The position numbers were made by a program, and so were the translations under genes. From NCBI GenBank assembly GCA_035048495.1, contig CM068541.1, positions 15,879,929 to 15,943,928 on the forward strand: a DNA stretch of 64,000 nucleotides, read 5' to 3'. Below the pieces are notes generated by a model. That model saw only the letters and a program-made list of their open reading frames with translations. It made no database searches and was not told the origin of the DNA. Source of the DNA: Euptelea pleiosperma (lineage: Eukaryota; Streptophyta; Magnoliopsida; Ranunculales; Eupteleaceae). Position 1 is the stretch's first letter, and every line of letters starts with the position of its first letter. This document shows, one piece after another, positions 46,275 to 57,140 of this stretch.

Positions 46275-47905
46275 TCATCCCCTTCTTGCGATAGACGAGG
46301 CTCCGTGAATGGTGAGAATATATATGAATTGTGTTGCTGAAAGAATAATTAAGAATGCCTCCATTGTTCTCTGCAAAACCCAATATAAACACATCTCATT
46401 TTTCCATGCAAAAGGAAACTCTGCATTTACTAAAATAAGCTTAAAGAGTGATTAAGAAAAAACCCCGATAACGATTGAGCAAGAAATTGTTGACTTCCTT
46501 ACCAAACGTGCGTTCCTGAGGCCGTATTGGATCTCTTTACAGGCCAATCTGCACGTATAATTAGTAAATTAATGAATTATAAACAACAACCAGTTTTTAT
46601 TGTGGGTGAAACAAGCAATACACATGGTTCCGGCGCCACGGGTTGCGATATGTTGAGCAGACAAATAGAGTAAAATTGATGAAGATTGGCAGTAGCGTAC
46701 CCCATAGCAAGGAGAGTAAGAGTCCAGGCAATGATGGCTGCTGATGCTGCAGATGGCATGGTATCGGCATTCCATGAACGAATGTGGTGGAGCCCGGCGA
46801 GGGCCGATGCAGCACCTACGACTCCGGCGATCAAAGAAAACATCACAAAGAATCCGGTCGCAGCATTTCCCATTGGAAAGTAGATGGGTGAAAAATGAGC
46901 TGGAAGTTGAAGACCTGGACCTGAAACTCTTGAAACAACATTAGTATGCTATGAACACACAGGTTTAGCATAAGCTGCTGTTGAGATATATTTGATGAAT
47001 AAATGAACATCTTCCAACAAGCTTAAAATAGATAATCACACCCCCATGCTGCATACGGGTCACGGGTTTCAGATCGGACATGGGTATGGAATTTCAAATT
47101 CCGCGGATATCTTATGATTTGTATCATATACCTATGGATAAGATAATGCCTACAATTATATTTAAAGCATGGAAAATTTTAATAAAAATGAGGTAGAACT
47201 CATAACCTATGGTAAATGTTACTTATTATGTCGCAAATAAACAAAAAAAAAAAAAATGCAAATAGGAATCATGATGTGCCGCACCAAAATCCGTGGAGTG
47301 TTTGACATGGGTACTTGGCCTGTTTAGAAAAATCCAAATAATATATAATTATATATACTATATTTGTTGGTTTATATATAATTATAACAAAGAAATTATT
47401 AGAGAGATGATTCCTTACACTATATTTTCTTCTTTGATAAATCTTAGATTGTCAGGGTGGTATTTTTTTTTTTTTTTTGGTATTTTAGTAACATACCCCT
47501 GAAATTTGAAAGTAATTAGTAATGCCCCCTTATACTTTAAAAAGGGCTATAATGAAAATAAGAACAATAGCATGGAAAGTAATTAAATATTTATCGAGGG
47601 GTTGTGTTGAAAATATAATTAATGGCATGGAAAGTAAATCAAGCCCAGGTCTAATTTATTGGGCCAGAAGTGCAACCCAAGCATTGGCTAACATGAAACT
47701 AAAATGTAATCCTTTTCTAAACATGCAATGATGCTAAATTGCTTCAATTGGGGTTTCACAGTTGTTGTGATAGTATACCTATGATGAAACCATGATCGAT
47801 TGCTTTGTTGATCGCCCACCCTCCGATCACTGCCACGATGAAATACATGCATAAGTTGAGGAACAAAAGCCCAGTTGCAAGGGGCTTTAACTTCTGGTTG
47901 GCCAT
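46275..47905 (-). CDS. AWPM-19 / PM19-like plasma-membrane protein
   Basis: Four exons on the minus strand: 47779-47905, 46701-46920, 46503-46548 and 46275-46370, all GT-AG, phases 1, 2 and 0, giving 162 residues. Four hydrophobic helices are visible at about 9-32, 62-85, 98-116 and 134-155. The family signature HFSPIYFPMGNAATGFF is at 51-67, followed by GLHHIRSW (85-92), CKEIQYGLRNARL (119-131) and RTMEAFLIILSATQ. Length and exon pattern fit AWPM-19 proteins, small plasma-membrane proteins induced by abscisic acid, drought and seed maturation; a rice member has been reported to import ABA. The start gives the typical short cytosolic MANQKLKPLATG. No odd residues seen, so it looks intact. Confidence 0.95.
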
Positions 47906-48118
47906 TAGTACAGTAAGGTAAGAAGATGTTTGAAGAGGGGGCTACAGAGAGAAGTGGAAGAAGGTATACAAAGAGGAGTTAATGGTATGGAGTCTTTATA
48001 CATGGACTTGTTTAAAGGGTTTTGGTTCTTTTCTTGCAGGAGTGATGGGAAGGGTTTTGTTTGTGGGGTTGTAAAGGTGATCCTTCAAATTCAAGGCAAG
48101 GTATGCTTGCTTGGTTCA

Positions 48119-48126
48119 TATTTATA
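48119..48126 (-). promoter_or_regulatory. Probable TATA box of the AWPM-19 gene
   Basis: TATAAATA on the minus strand lies about 214 bp upstream of the ATG at 47905. I see no ACGTG element within the first 250 bp. ACGTGTTTGG near 48855 is more distant. Confidence 0.45.
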
Positions 48127-48199
48127 TCTATTTCTTCTCTCCTTTCTTCCTTTTCATCAAAAAACAAGATATATTCTTCCTAGGAGAGTTAGGGATTCT

Positions 48200-48415
48200 A
48201 GGGTAGGGCTCAGGGGACCTCCTTTTTTCGAACCCTTTGGGAGTCGTGTTCTCGGCCGTGGATTCCGACAGTTATTGATAGTGCTGAGCTGGCATTCACT
48301 TTTTTTTTAACGCACTCAACCACAGTTGGATTCGTAAAATCCATGGCCGAGAACAGGACTCCCAAGAGGGGTCAGGAAAAGGGAGTCCTCCTAGCTTAAG
48401 CCTGAGCCTTCTTTA
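48200..48415. repeat. Palindromic CTCGGCCGTGGATTC element (family P4)
   Basis: GGGCTCAGGGGACC and TTCTCGGCCGTGGATTCC on the left are mirrored by AAAATCCATGGCCGAGAACA, GACTCCC and AAGCCTGAGCC on the right. It lies about 300-500 bp upstream of the AWPM-19 start codon. Confidence 0.65.
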
Positions 48416-48750
48416 TATGTGGCAGTTGAGGTGGTGGCCCAAAGAAGTTCAAGAATTTTTTTTGTCTGTATATGTGTGTGTCTAATCAGGAACTGCCATC
48501 TGTATATGACAGTGTGGGCGACATGATTTGACGAAAATTCCTAGCCTGCATCAATGGGTTCTTCCTTTATAGGATGCTATCTAAAAGGCCCCAACCCATG
48601 TTAAACCATGGTAAATTAAAGTAACCTTAGTCCAGTTTAAATTGAGTTAGAGCATTTTTTTTTATTTTAATGTAAAGCATTTTAGGAGTTTGTGTCGTTC
48701 AAAAGTAAATCCCGTTGCGTGGAGTGTTGGCCAGTACTCCGTTGCGAAGG

Positions 48751-48949
48751 ATAAAACTTTGATGACAGCCAAAGAGTTCTCGGCATGTACTCGAGTGCTT
48801 TTTGCCACCTATCCAAGTGAATTAAAAAGTAAATCTTAAAAAACACTCACCTAGGTACGTGTTTGGTCAGGCTGAGGTGGTTCGTACGTTCAAAATCCAT
48901 GTGCCGAGAACTCTGTGACTGTCGTCGGCGGGCGCCAAAGTTTTATTCG
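48751..48949. mobile_element. 199-bp TIR element with 9-10-bp target duplication, Mutator-like
   Basis: Ends ATAAAACTTTGATGACAG and its near inverse ACTGTCGTC...CCAAAGTTTTATTC. The flanks GTTGCGAAGG (48741-48750) and GTTGCAAAGG (48950-48959) differ at one base. A 9-10-bp duplication suits Mutator-like transposition. The end word matches the outer arms of the P1 element at 24538. Confidence 0.65.
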
Positions 48950-48959
48950 GTTGCAAAGG

Positions 48960-49435
48960 TGCACTCTGATTTGATGAGAATGTTCTAAAAGTTGATGTGG
49001 GGTACCCTAAATGGATGCATGCCTACATCAAAGTTGGCTCCGAAGCTCTGCACAGTGAGCATAGAAAAGTTTCTTAGGAAAGGATTTGTATGTCAATGGA
49101 GTAACACTGCCTTAGAAAAGGATTTGGGCCACAGATCTGGCCCAAGAAAATGCATTACGTAGGGCCACGAGAGTCCTCTGCATCTAAATTTCCCCCCCTC
49201 TAATATCAGGGGTTCACATTCATTAGTATGGGCCATATTTATGTTCTTTTTGCACATCAGACGGTGGTAATGGATAGTCTTAATGTGGGCAATGTTGGAT
49301 CGAATGGAAAAAAATAAATTCAGCTATAAAAAGAATAAATAATTAAAATATTTATTAATTAATATATTTACTAAGGGCAGTTTGACTTGCCTCACTTATT
49401 TAGTTGAGGCATCCTTTAGGACTACCTATAAAGTA
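48960..49435. other. Intergenic sequence without a recognised feature
   Basis: No ORF or repeat supported. Confidence 0.35.
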
Positions 49436-49439
49436 GGTT

Positions 49440-49562
49440 AAAAAAAAGGACCAGGCTAGCTCGACTTGCCTTTTTGCTCTCGGCCGTCGTTTCCGAGAAT
49501 CCAACAACCCGAGAGCATGAGTGAAAAGACGAGTGAAAAAGGCGGGTCCCCTGATCCCTACA
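49440..49562. repeat. Palindromic CTCGGCCGT element (P4), short copy
   Basis: TTTTTGCTCTCGGCCGTCG, TTTCCGAGAATCCAAC and AGTGAAAAAGGCGGGTCCCC match the P4 copies at 56185 and 56963. Confidence 0.6.
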
Positions 49563-49787
49563 CTAAAAAAATAGCTTGAACCAAAACTATTTCTCGTGGT
49601 TACCCTTGACCTCCACTTCACGTGCTGATAGATGATTGGGGGTTGAGGAGATATATCAATCCAAGGGGGGTGAGGAAAGGTTTTTCCTCTATGAGGGTCA
49701 GTCAACTCATGGTGAAGTCAAGTGTTTGCCAACCAAATGGGTGAGGCAGCTGGACCTGGAGGACATGCCCAATCCACAGGCTTAGAA

Positions 49788-49970
49788 AATTTTTGAAGAG
49801 GGGGGATTTTGTAGCAGCGATCATGTGGCAATGATCGCGCACCACATATATGGATGGTTACTTTTTAATAAGACCTTTTAAAACCAAAGTCTAAACCATG
49901 GGTATATGTGGAGCGCGATCACAGGGCACATGATCGCTGCTTCAAAAATCCCCCCGCTTCAAAAAATTTC
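49788..49970. repeat. Palindromic MITE-like element with AGAAAATTTTTGAAG ends
   Basis: AGAAAATTTTTGAAG and GCTTCAAAAAATTTCT are inverse ends. Inside, AGCAGCGATCATGTG and CACATGATCGCTGCTTC form a long stem. A second family member is nested at 55790-55905. Confidence 0.7.
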
Positions 49971-50186
49971 TCCACTATCCTTGATAGGGAACTATGTGGA
50001 TTGGCCACGTAGGCAATGTCCTCATTAACATCAGCTGAGAAGCTCTACGTGAGTCTTTCTTGGCCATTGTATTGTCTTTTTCTTGCCTCCGAGCATAGTG
50101 GAATCGGTGATGTGCCTTAGAATATGGTTAAACCATGTGGAAAAGCAATTTGTAGGTTGAGGATTCGGTGTACTCGCCAAAAGAGC

Positions 50187-51960
50187 TCAGATTCCAGACC
50201 AAGCTAGGCCAAAGACTAGGAAGGCAATCAGGATCAAATCCGCCACCAGCTGGAATGGGACCATCTGAATTAGGTTATAGAAACTACTCTTCATGATCAG
50301 TGTGTGGAGTCCAGTTGGAGATCGAAACTGGGACAAGTCCACTCCAGACCCTACTCTCCAAAATATCCCTAACAAAACGACAGCCCGTTCGTTGAAGATA
50401 TCTTTCCAAGTACGAGAAACCGACAAAGGTAATGTGCTATGCAGAAAGGACTGATTTGTGAAATACTCGCATACCAACCACTCATTTATGAAGAATATGA
50501 GCAATAGGAAGACCGTTACGACAATGCATTTTTGAAGTAAATAAGATGGTCTGACTTTGTGAAAATAATAATCCGACCAGTCTTTACAGTAGACTGATAA
50601 CAGGTGAAGTCTGCCCTGATCTAAAAATAAATAAATCATCAGCATACATTAGATGATATAGAGAAGCACACATCAACCAATCTTAATTCCTTTGAAAGAA
50701 TAAGAAGCTGTTATGACGTAGAAAAAGCGTTTTTCGATCCAACTTTCACAAGAAATAGCTGTTGTGTGTGTGGCTTAGCTGTTTGGTAAATGTTCCACTG
50801 AAAAATTTGTTGAACCAATTAACAAAATCACTGCCTCAAAACAATAGTAAATGATTCCTACGAAATCTTCAGGAACAGGCAGCTTGAGTGCACCAATTTG
50901 GATCATGGTATTGTAGACTTTTTTTTTTAGCAAAATTGGTTATCAGAGCTGTTCTTTGTAAGCTTCATCAACTTGAGGTGGAATACATTGAAATAGATCA
51001 TCACTCCCACTATGTTGCCAAGTAGTTGCCCGACTTAAATGCAATCCCATTGTGAAAAAGTCCACTTTTGCTCATCGATGACGTTGAGCAAAGAAAGTCA
51101 ACGACACCACTGCAACGTCAGATACCCTTGACAACACCATTACAACACTGTTTTTACAAAAAGTTCAAATGTTAAATTCTTAAAAAAGTGTTAGGGAATC
51201 CGATGGTGCAGAGAGGCTCAACCTCGCCGTTTATAAAAGATAAACTCATATGAATGAGAAGAAAGCAAATTACCCTGCCATCAATCAGTCCGTGAATACA
51301 ATTGGCATAACGTCAACATAATGTAGTTGTATAGAAATAACTGTGTTCTGATCCCTTGCTTGTATTCAACGAATTCTGGATTTTTTAAGCCAATGTGTCC
51401 CTTTGTGATGTAGACAGATCTCTATTCCTCAGTGAAAATGATCAGACCATAAAACCGAACGAAGCAGTTGAACCTGGTCTAAACATTCATGAACTTCCTG
51501 AATATACTAGTCCAGTTTCCCAAATGTACGCTTATTCCAAATCCTGGGGATTGCATGGCTGTGAGTTAGTTTTTGTAGAACTGAAACGACCAGGAACCCT
51601 CAATTGTGACCTTCCATACTTCAGAAATAACCGTTCATAGCTTCAAATCGAAATCTGAGTGGCAACCAGGGAGCACTTCACTCGGTGGAAAGAACTAAAG
51701 GAGTGTGATCTGATTCAGAAGTTGCTTGATGTCATAATCAGGGAACACGAGATGCCATGCCGTATTTCTAAAAGCACGATCAATTCATTCAACAATGCGA
51801 GCCAAACCTTTATGACCATTACTCTAAGTGAAGGGTGGACCCACAAAACCTAGATCGACCAACTCACACAAGTCTACTAAATTATGAAAATCCTTTGCAT
51901 TAGCGACTGGAAAAGGCCAACGTCCTCAATTCTGTCCATTCAACATATCATTAAAATCAC
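50187..51960 (-). pseudogene. Degraded L1 LINE with endonuclease and reverse-transcriptase parts
   Basis: On the minus strand, 51960-51640 reads NLVDLCELVDLGFVGPPFT then a stop for the expected Trp, then SNGHKGLARIVE: the end of the apurinic-type endonuclease domain. At about 50700-50610 LMYADDLFIF is the reverse-transcriptase active-site box. The 152-codon stretch 50187-50645 carries SRTWKDIFNERAVVLL and FWRVGSGVD from the later part. The span between endonuclease and YADD box is much too short for a full polymerase domain, so there is an internal deletion as well as stops. Confidence 0.7.
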
Positions 51961-52360
51961 CAGTGCTTTCAAAGGTTGCGATGTGTATACGACTCTGATA
52001 CCAAATTGGGTTCCCAATTCCCATATCCAAAAGCGGGAACCAAGGAGAAAAACACAACAAATCTCTACTATTTTTACATGATTCTTCTTGTTAATGTAAA
52101 CATACCGTCTCCGATAGCGACTTGCACCACACAATTATCTAAAATGGTCGACATCTTCAATTCTCTTCTTCATTCAACATGTCATTAAAATCACAAGTAC
52201 ATATCAAAGGTTGCGATGTATACGTCTCTGATAGTAAATTGGGTTCCTATATACTATTTTCACATGATTCTTCTTGTTAATGGAAACATATTGTCTCTGA
52301 TTGCGAATTGCACCAAACATTAATATCTAAAAACATAACAAACTATGATTCAAATTAGAT
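51940..52360. repeat. About 235-bp duplication with inverted primer-binding-like bases
   Basis: ATTAAAATCACCAGTGCTTT, then CAAAGGTTGCGATGT and CTCTGATACCAAATTGGGTT, recurs from about 52183 in altered form (TCTGATAGTAAATTGGGTT). The first copy's CTCTGATACCAAAT is the complement of a TTTGGTATCAGAG primer site, so a minus-strand LTR element may have contributed. Confidence 0.55.
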
Positions 52361-52660
52361 AGACCAAAACATAACATATTTGATGATTCATCTTTTATTG
52401 CATCTCTATAGCCTCTACAAATCTCCACTAATCAGTTCTTATATTGCAAAAAAAAACCTAAATTGGAGAGAAAAGATAGATTTCATCTCTAATCTTGTTA
52501 GGATTCAGCTATAAAGAGAAATGTAAGTTCTATATAATTCTTTATAAGTAGAGCTTCAAAAATAAAACCCAAAACAAAATCAAAGCAACTAAGGGAAACC
52601 AAAACATACCACACTAAGAAAGAAGAAACCCTAACCTCTTCTGTTGTTGGTTCATTGGTT

Positions 52661-52735
52661 GCTCTCTCTCTCTCTGTCTCTCATAGAAACACAGCCACAA
52701 ACACACACACACACACACACACTCTCTCTCTCTCC
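52661..52735. repeat. (TC)n/(CA)n compound microsatellite
   Basis: CTCTCTCTCTCTGTCTC, then (AC)12 or so and (TC)6, immediately downstream of the PMD-like stop codon on its 3' side. Confidence 0.9.
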
Positions 52736-53677
52736 CTACCTTCGCTTTGCATAGCTGAGATACAACACAGTCGCTGCTGCAGCAACAGTTCCCGTGGACG
52801 CTAGTGCTGCCGGCCACTTAAGCTTCAAACTATTCAACCCCTTCTCTGCACTCTCGCTTTCTGCATCGATCATCTCTGAATTCATCTCTTTCAGTTCCTT
52901 TATAACCTTCTCTGATTCCTCCAATTCGCTCTGTAATCGGTTTGCCTTTGCTTCCATCTCCTTGAATTTCTCCTCGGATAATTTCAAAGCTTGTTCTAGT
53001 GAAGATTTTAGCGTTGCTGTTTCTTTCTTCTCTTTCTGAAATCCAAGAATTTCATGTTCTTTCTCTGAGATTTTCACTTCTCTAGCCTCCATGATTGATA
53101 CTTTCTCCTCCAAATCACGGATTCGGATTTCGTCCTCCGCCTTCGATTTCTTCACCTCTTCGACCTCTCGATTGATCCGTTCCAGCAGAGATACCTTCTC
53201 CCTCTCGAGATCTTCAACCTTGGATTCTTTCTCGCGATTGCTCTTTTCTAGCTCTTCGAAAGCTTGTTTAAGCTCCCCGAGCTCCGACAGTGCTTCTTCG
53301 CGATCGTGTTGCAGGCGGAAGACCTGTGTCTCAAGCTCCAACGCTTGAGGTGCAAGTGCTAGCAAAGCCTTCTTGTCCTCTTTGGATCCATCGATCTCTT
53401 TCTGCATCTCGTCCAATCTCTCCTTCATCTCTGCTAGATTCCTCTTGTATCCTTCGATCTCATCCGTTAAAAGCTTAATTTTCTCTTTACTCTCTTCGTC
53501 CTCGCGCAGCAATCGGGATTTCTCTTGTTCGAGTGCTTCGATCATTCGATTCAGCTCTGAAACTTTACCATCCTTAACAAGATCAAGATCACGATCCGTC
53601 TTCAAGATTCCGTCATCCACCGGCGTCTGATCATGGACGTCCAATGCTACGCCGTTGACGATCGTTTCGTCCGCCAT
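52736..53677 (-). CDS. PMD1/PMD2-like tail-anchored coiled-coil protein
   Basis: A single uninterrupted frame of 313 codons starts MADETIVNGVALDVHDQ. Residues about 30-285 are almost continuous Glu/Lys/Leu heptads (for example LNRMIEALEQEKSRLLRED), a long parallel coiled coil. Residues 288-313 read WPAALASTGTVAAAATVL, then YLSYAKRR: one hydrophobic helix with a short basic tail, typical of tail-anchored organelle proteins. Arabidopsis PMD1 and PMD2 share this length and order, including the WP-AA-G start of the anchor, and promote division and shape of peroxisomes and mitochondria. The call rests on architecture plus the anchor motif, since coiled-coil similarity alone is weak. The last codons AGG-TAG-GG could also act as a splice donor. 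ORFs on the opposite strand are shadows. Confidence 0.78.
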   Translation of the reverse strand: MADETIVNGVALDVHDQTPVDDGILKTDRDLDLVKDGKVSELNRMIEALEQEKSRLLREDEESKEKIKLLTDEIEGYKRNLAEMKERLDEMQKEIDGSKEDKKALLALAPQALELETQVFRLQHDREEALSELGELKQAFEELEKSNREKESKVEDLEREKVSLLERINREVEEVKKSKAEDEIRIRDLEEKVSIMEAREVKISEKEHEILGFQKEKKETATLKSSLEQALKLSEEKFKEMEAKANRLQSELEESEKVIKELKEMNSEMIDAESESAEKGLNSLKLKWPAALASTGTVAAAATVLYLSYAKRR

Positions 53678-53689
53678 TGATGGAAAAGG

Positions 53690-54110
53690 GAGGGATTACC
53701 TTCAAGATTTAAAGGAAGAGAGCTTTAGAAAAGAGAAATGTTTGGAGGTAGGAGGCGATTGGCCTTTGTATGGATGAAAAAACACAGACCAAAAAACAAC
53801 TCCACCTTTCTTTCTTTATCTGGAGTTGATTCGATTAGGGTTTTGGATTCGGAAAATGATCCTCCCAGTCCCAGATGTCCAGTCTGTTGTATGGTCCTTG
53901 AGATGGTAATATGTGAATCTCGAGGACCATTTAAGAGTATGAATGAACTAGGGAACAACTACGCAGCTTGACTACTTTTTCATGGTCGTTGAGTGTTACA
54001 TGTGAATCTCGAGGACCATCGAACGGTCGTTAATCCTGCAACTTTTTTATCCAGAACCCGGTAACCTATAGTTAAGTGCCACCTGTCCTGAGTTAAGGTG
54101 CCCCGGTTAA
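53690..54110. other. Upstream region of the PMD-like gene
   Basis: No clear TATA box. A 25-bp near-direct repeat, ATGTGAATCTCGAGGACCAT, occurs at about 53911 and 54000. Otherwise featureless. Confidence 0.45.
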
Positions 54111-54164
54111 TAGTTGTTTTTTCTCCACTGTTAAGGGTAACTACAGTTAAGGGAAAGCTTAACC

Positions 54165-54547
54165 GGGGGCGTTACCGTTTAAACCGTTTAAACGGATTGA
54201 AACGGTCAGGGGCAAAAATGGGAAAAAATGGAATTAAACGGATTTTAACGGTTTTAATGGAAAAAAACGGAAAAAGTGGGCTGAAATTCAAATTTTGAAA
54301 TTTGAAAATTAAAAAAAAAATGGAATTTAACGGATTTAAACGGAAATTAAACGGATTTTAATGGAATTAAACGGTTTTAACGGCCGTTTTTTTTACAAAT
54401 TTTTTTGAAATTAAACAGCTGTTTAAATGATTTTAACGGCGGTTAAAACAAAAAAACGGCCATTTTTTTCAAAACTAATAAAACGGGTTTAAACAGAAAC
54501 GGGGCTTGGGGCGTTACCGTTTAAACGGCTGTTTTTAAAACCATGGT
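54165..54547. repeat. CCGTTTAAACGG-rich palindromic element (P3 family)
   Basis: GGGGGCGTTACCGTTTAAAC on the left and GGGGCGTTACCGTTTAAACG with GTTTTTAAAACCATGG on the right enclose many TTTAACGG/CCGTTTAA words. The interior AAATTCAAATTTTGAAATTT stretch is shared with copies near 4300 and 21100. Confidence 0.65.
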
Positions 54548-54584
54548 TTGGCCCAACTCTTGGTGGACCCCGGGCTGTTCTTTA

Positions 54585-54985
54585 ATGCAGACTTCTGTAT
54601 CAAAATTTTGATGCAGAAGTCCCTCAAATTGCAACATAGTAAACTCGTTGGGAGTCTTCAGACCCACTTGCCCCCTAAACGTTTGGCCCACACTATGATT
54701 GACCTACACACAAAAAATCAGCGTGATTGGTGATTTCTAGCCGTAGGATTTGAGCACTTTTTCACCATGGACTTTATAAACCAGCCTATGAGTTGGTTCC
54801 AAACCCACGGTGAAAAAGTGCTCAAATCCAAAGCCTAGGAATCACTAATCACACTGTTTTTTGGTGTGTGGATCCACCAAGGTGTGGGCCAAACATTCAG
54901 GGGCAGTGGGGCCGAAAGAGTCTACTACGTGGCAAATTGAGGGACTTCTGCATCAAAATTTTGATACAGAAGTCTATATCATAGA
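54585..54985. repeat. Palindromic element, P2 variant
   Basis: Outer arms CTTCTGTATCAAAATTTTGA and TCAAAATTTTGATACAGAAG are perfect inverses. An inner pair AAAAAATCAGCGTGATTGGT / AATCACTAATCACACTG and AGTGCTCAAATCC stems complete it. It resembles 25681-26040. Confidence 0.75.
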
Positions 54986-55234
54986 TTTTTCCGTGGACCC
55001 CTGGTTAGCAATTCCGCGTACCGAAAAAATTGGGGACGGGAATAGTACAAATATAATCCGTTTTGAAAATCTTGTAATATGGTTAAAAAAAAAAAAAAGT
55101 CAAATAAACGGGAAATGAGAAAAAAACAGATCAAGAATAATTCGTGTATAATACGATTTAGTATAAAGAGTCCGGCACCCAAAATTCATGTGTGTGTATA
55201 TGGTCTATTTTAGCTGCGTCCCATACGTGGGATA

Positions 55235-55545
55235 AAAATCACCTGGATCAAAAAAATTCTCACATGGAACACTATTCAGACCATTGATATGGATGTTGGA
55301 CCCATCCTTAGGTGGACAGACAGACCAAACATTAGCATGATTAGTACTTTATATTCGTGACATTTTAGTCTTTTTCATGGGTTGAATTTTCAACCATAGG
55401 AATTGATCATTATTTTGGGGTGGGTATAAAGATCCAATGGCTAAAATTCACCAATCAGACTTTTCAACTGAGATCGGATCGTCTGGATAAAAAAAGAGTC
55501 TGAACATTGATCTCTAAGAATGTGTCAATGGAGTTTTTCCCACAC
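55235..55545. repeat. Palindromic core element (P1), diverged
   Basis: GATATGGATGTTGGACCCAT, CTTAGGTGGACAGACAGACC and AGCATGATTAGT on the left; AATGGCTAAAATTCACCAAT and TGATCTCTAAGAATGTGTCA on the right. Confidence 0.6.
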
Positions 55546-55679
55546 GTGCTGTATTTGAAGTATTATTGGTAAGTTTTATTGAAAAAAATGGAAATACTAG
55601 TTTTAATCAGTTTTAGAGAAAAAATGGAGTATAATCCGTACAATTCAATGTATACGGTCGTTTTTAAAATATTTTCTCA

Positions 55680-57140
55680 AAAAACTTACTATTCCGGTAT
55701 GACACGCTTATAGTACGCAGAATTGCTAACTAGCCGTGGACCTACAAACCAAAGAGTAGTCTGATTAGTGACTCCCAAGCGCAGAAAATTTTTGAAGCAG
55801 CGAAACAGTGGCCAATACCATGGCGCCACAATTCGCTGTTCAAAAGCATTTCTGGGTTGTGGCGCTTTGTGATTGGCCACTGCTTCAAAAAATTCTCTCA
55901 TAAGCGATGGATTGGAGTCGTTTTCATGGGTTTTGAGCATTATTGATCATTATTTGGGGTACAAAGATCAAAACTTTTGAAATCACTAATCAGGCTATTT
56001 TTGGTATGTAGGTACCTAGGGATGGGCCAAACATCCATATGATCAGCATCCTCCGAAAATGTGCCACGTGGCTTATATCCTGGTCCATCATCAAAGTTCT
56101 ACTCCCAGGTAAGCTTAAAAGTTTAAACCACTATAAACTAGTTTTAATGATTTTTAAGCACTTGTGATAAAAACTATGCATTTATGGCTCAGGCTCAGAG
56201 GACTCATCTTTTCACTCGTGTCCTCGGCCGTGGATTCGGAGAACCTTTGGCAAAAGTGATGCCAGCTCAACACTATCAACCATCGTTGGATTCGGGGGGA
56301 ATCCACGCCCGAGAAGACGAGTCCCCTGATCCCGACCATTGGTAAAACTTATAAAAAAAACCTTAAGTAATTTTTTTTCTCTACTGTCCTAAGGTTAGGT
56401 TTTAAGTTAACTGTAGTTGTTTTTTCTCCACTGTTAAGGTAACTACAGTTAAGGGCTACCTTAACTCTAGGACAAGTGGCGCTTAATTATAAGTTGCACG
56501 CAGATCACTGGATCAAAAAGTTGCAAGATCAAAAATTTTGTTTTCTCCGTTTTAAGTAGAGCAAAGTTGATGGAGCACAATATGAGCCACGTGGCATATT
56601 CTTAGAGGTTTCTGACCGTATGGATGTTTTGCCCAACTCTAAGTGGACCTACAGACCAAAGATTAGCCTGATTAGTGATTCCTAAGCTATGGATTGGAAT
56701 TGTTTTCATGGGTTTAGTGCATTATTGATCAGTATTTGGGGTACATAGATCTAAACGTTTGAAATCACTATTCATGCTATTTTTGGTATGTAGGTCCACC
56801 TAGGGATGGGCCAAACAACCATATGGTCAGCATCCTCTAAAAATGTGCCACATGGCTTATATTGTGGTCTATCATCAAAGTTTTACTGCCAGTTGAGCTT
56901 AAAAACCACTATAAGCTAGTTTTTAACGGTTTTTAGGCACTAGTGATAAAATTATGATTTATTGCTCAGGCTCTGAGGACTCGTCTTTTCACTCCTATCC
57001 TCGGCCATGGATTCCGAGAATCCAACGGTAGTTTCCCTTTGGCAAAAGTGATGCCAGCTCAGCGTTATCAACGCCTGAGAACATGAGTGAAAAGATCGAG
57101 TCCAATGAGGGCCCGACCATTTGGTAAAACTTAAAAAATA
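55680..57140. repeat. Tandem segmental duplication (about 0.79-kb unit) of P1 plus P4 elements
   Basis: Unit 1 (P1 at 55680-56110, then P4 at 56185-56337) and unit 2 (P1 at 56545-56895, then P4 at 56963-57125) share spacer sequence: AAACCACTATAAACTAG at 56118 and AAACCACTATAAGCTAG at 56903, GGCTCAGAGGACTC/GGCTCTGAGGACTC, and TGGTAAAACTTA after each P4. Unit 1 alone has the nested element at 55790-55905. A TAACTGTAGTTG/CAACTACAG palindrome (56345-56530) lies between, a relative of which is at 54060-54160. Confidence 0.7.
55790..55905. repeat. Nested palindromic MITE-like insertion
   Basis: CAGAAAATTTTTGAAGCAGC and CACTGCTTCAAAAAATTCTC are inverse ends. AAGCG flanks both sides. The second duplication unit lacks it (CCTAAGCTATGG), so the insertion is younger than the duplication. 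Confidence 0.7.

Noticed and set aside
52794..53630. Ser-rich plus-strand ORFs opposite the PMD-like gene
   Set aside because: They are antisense shadows of a Glu/Lys-rich coiled-coil frame.
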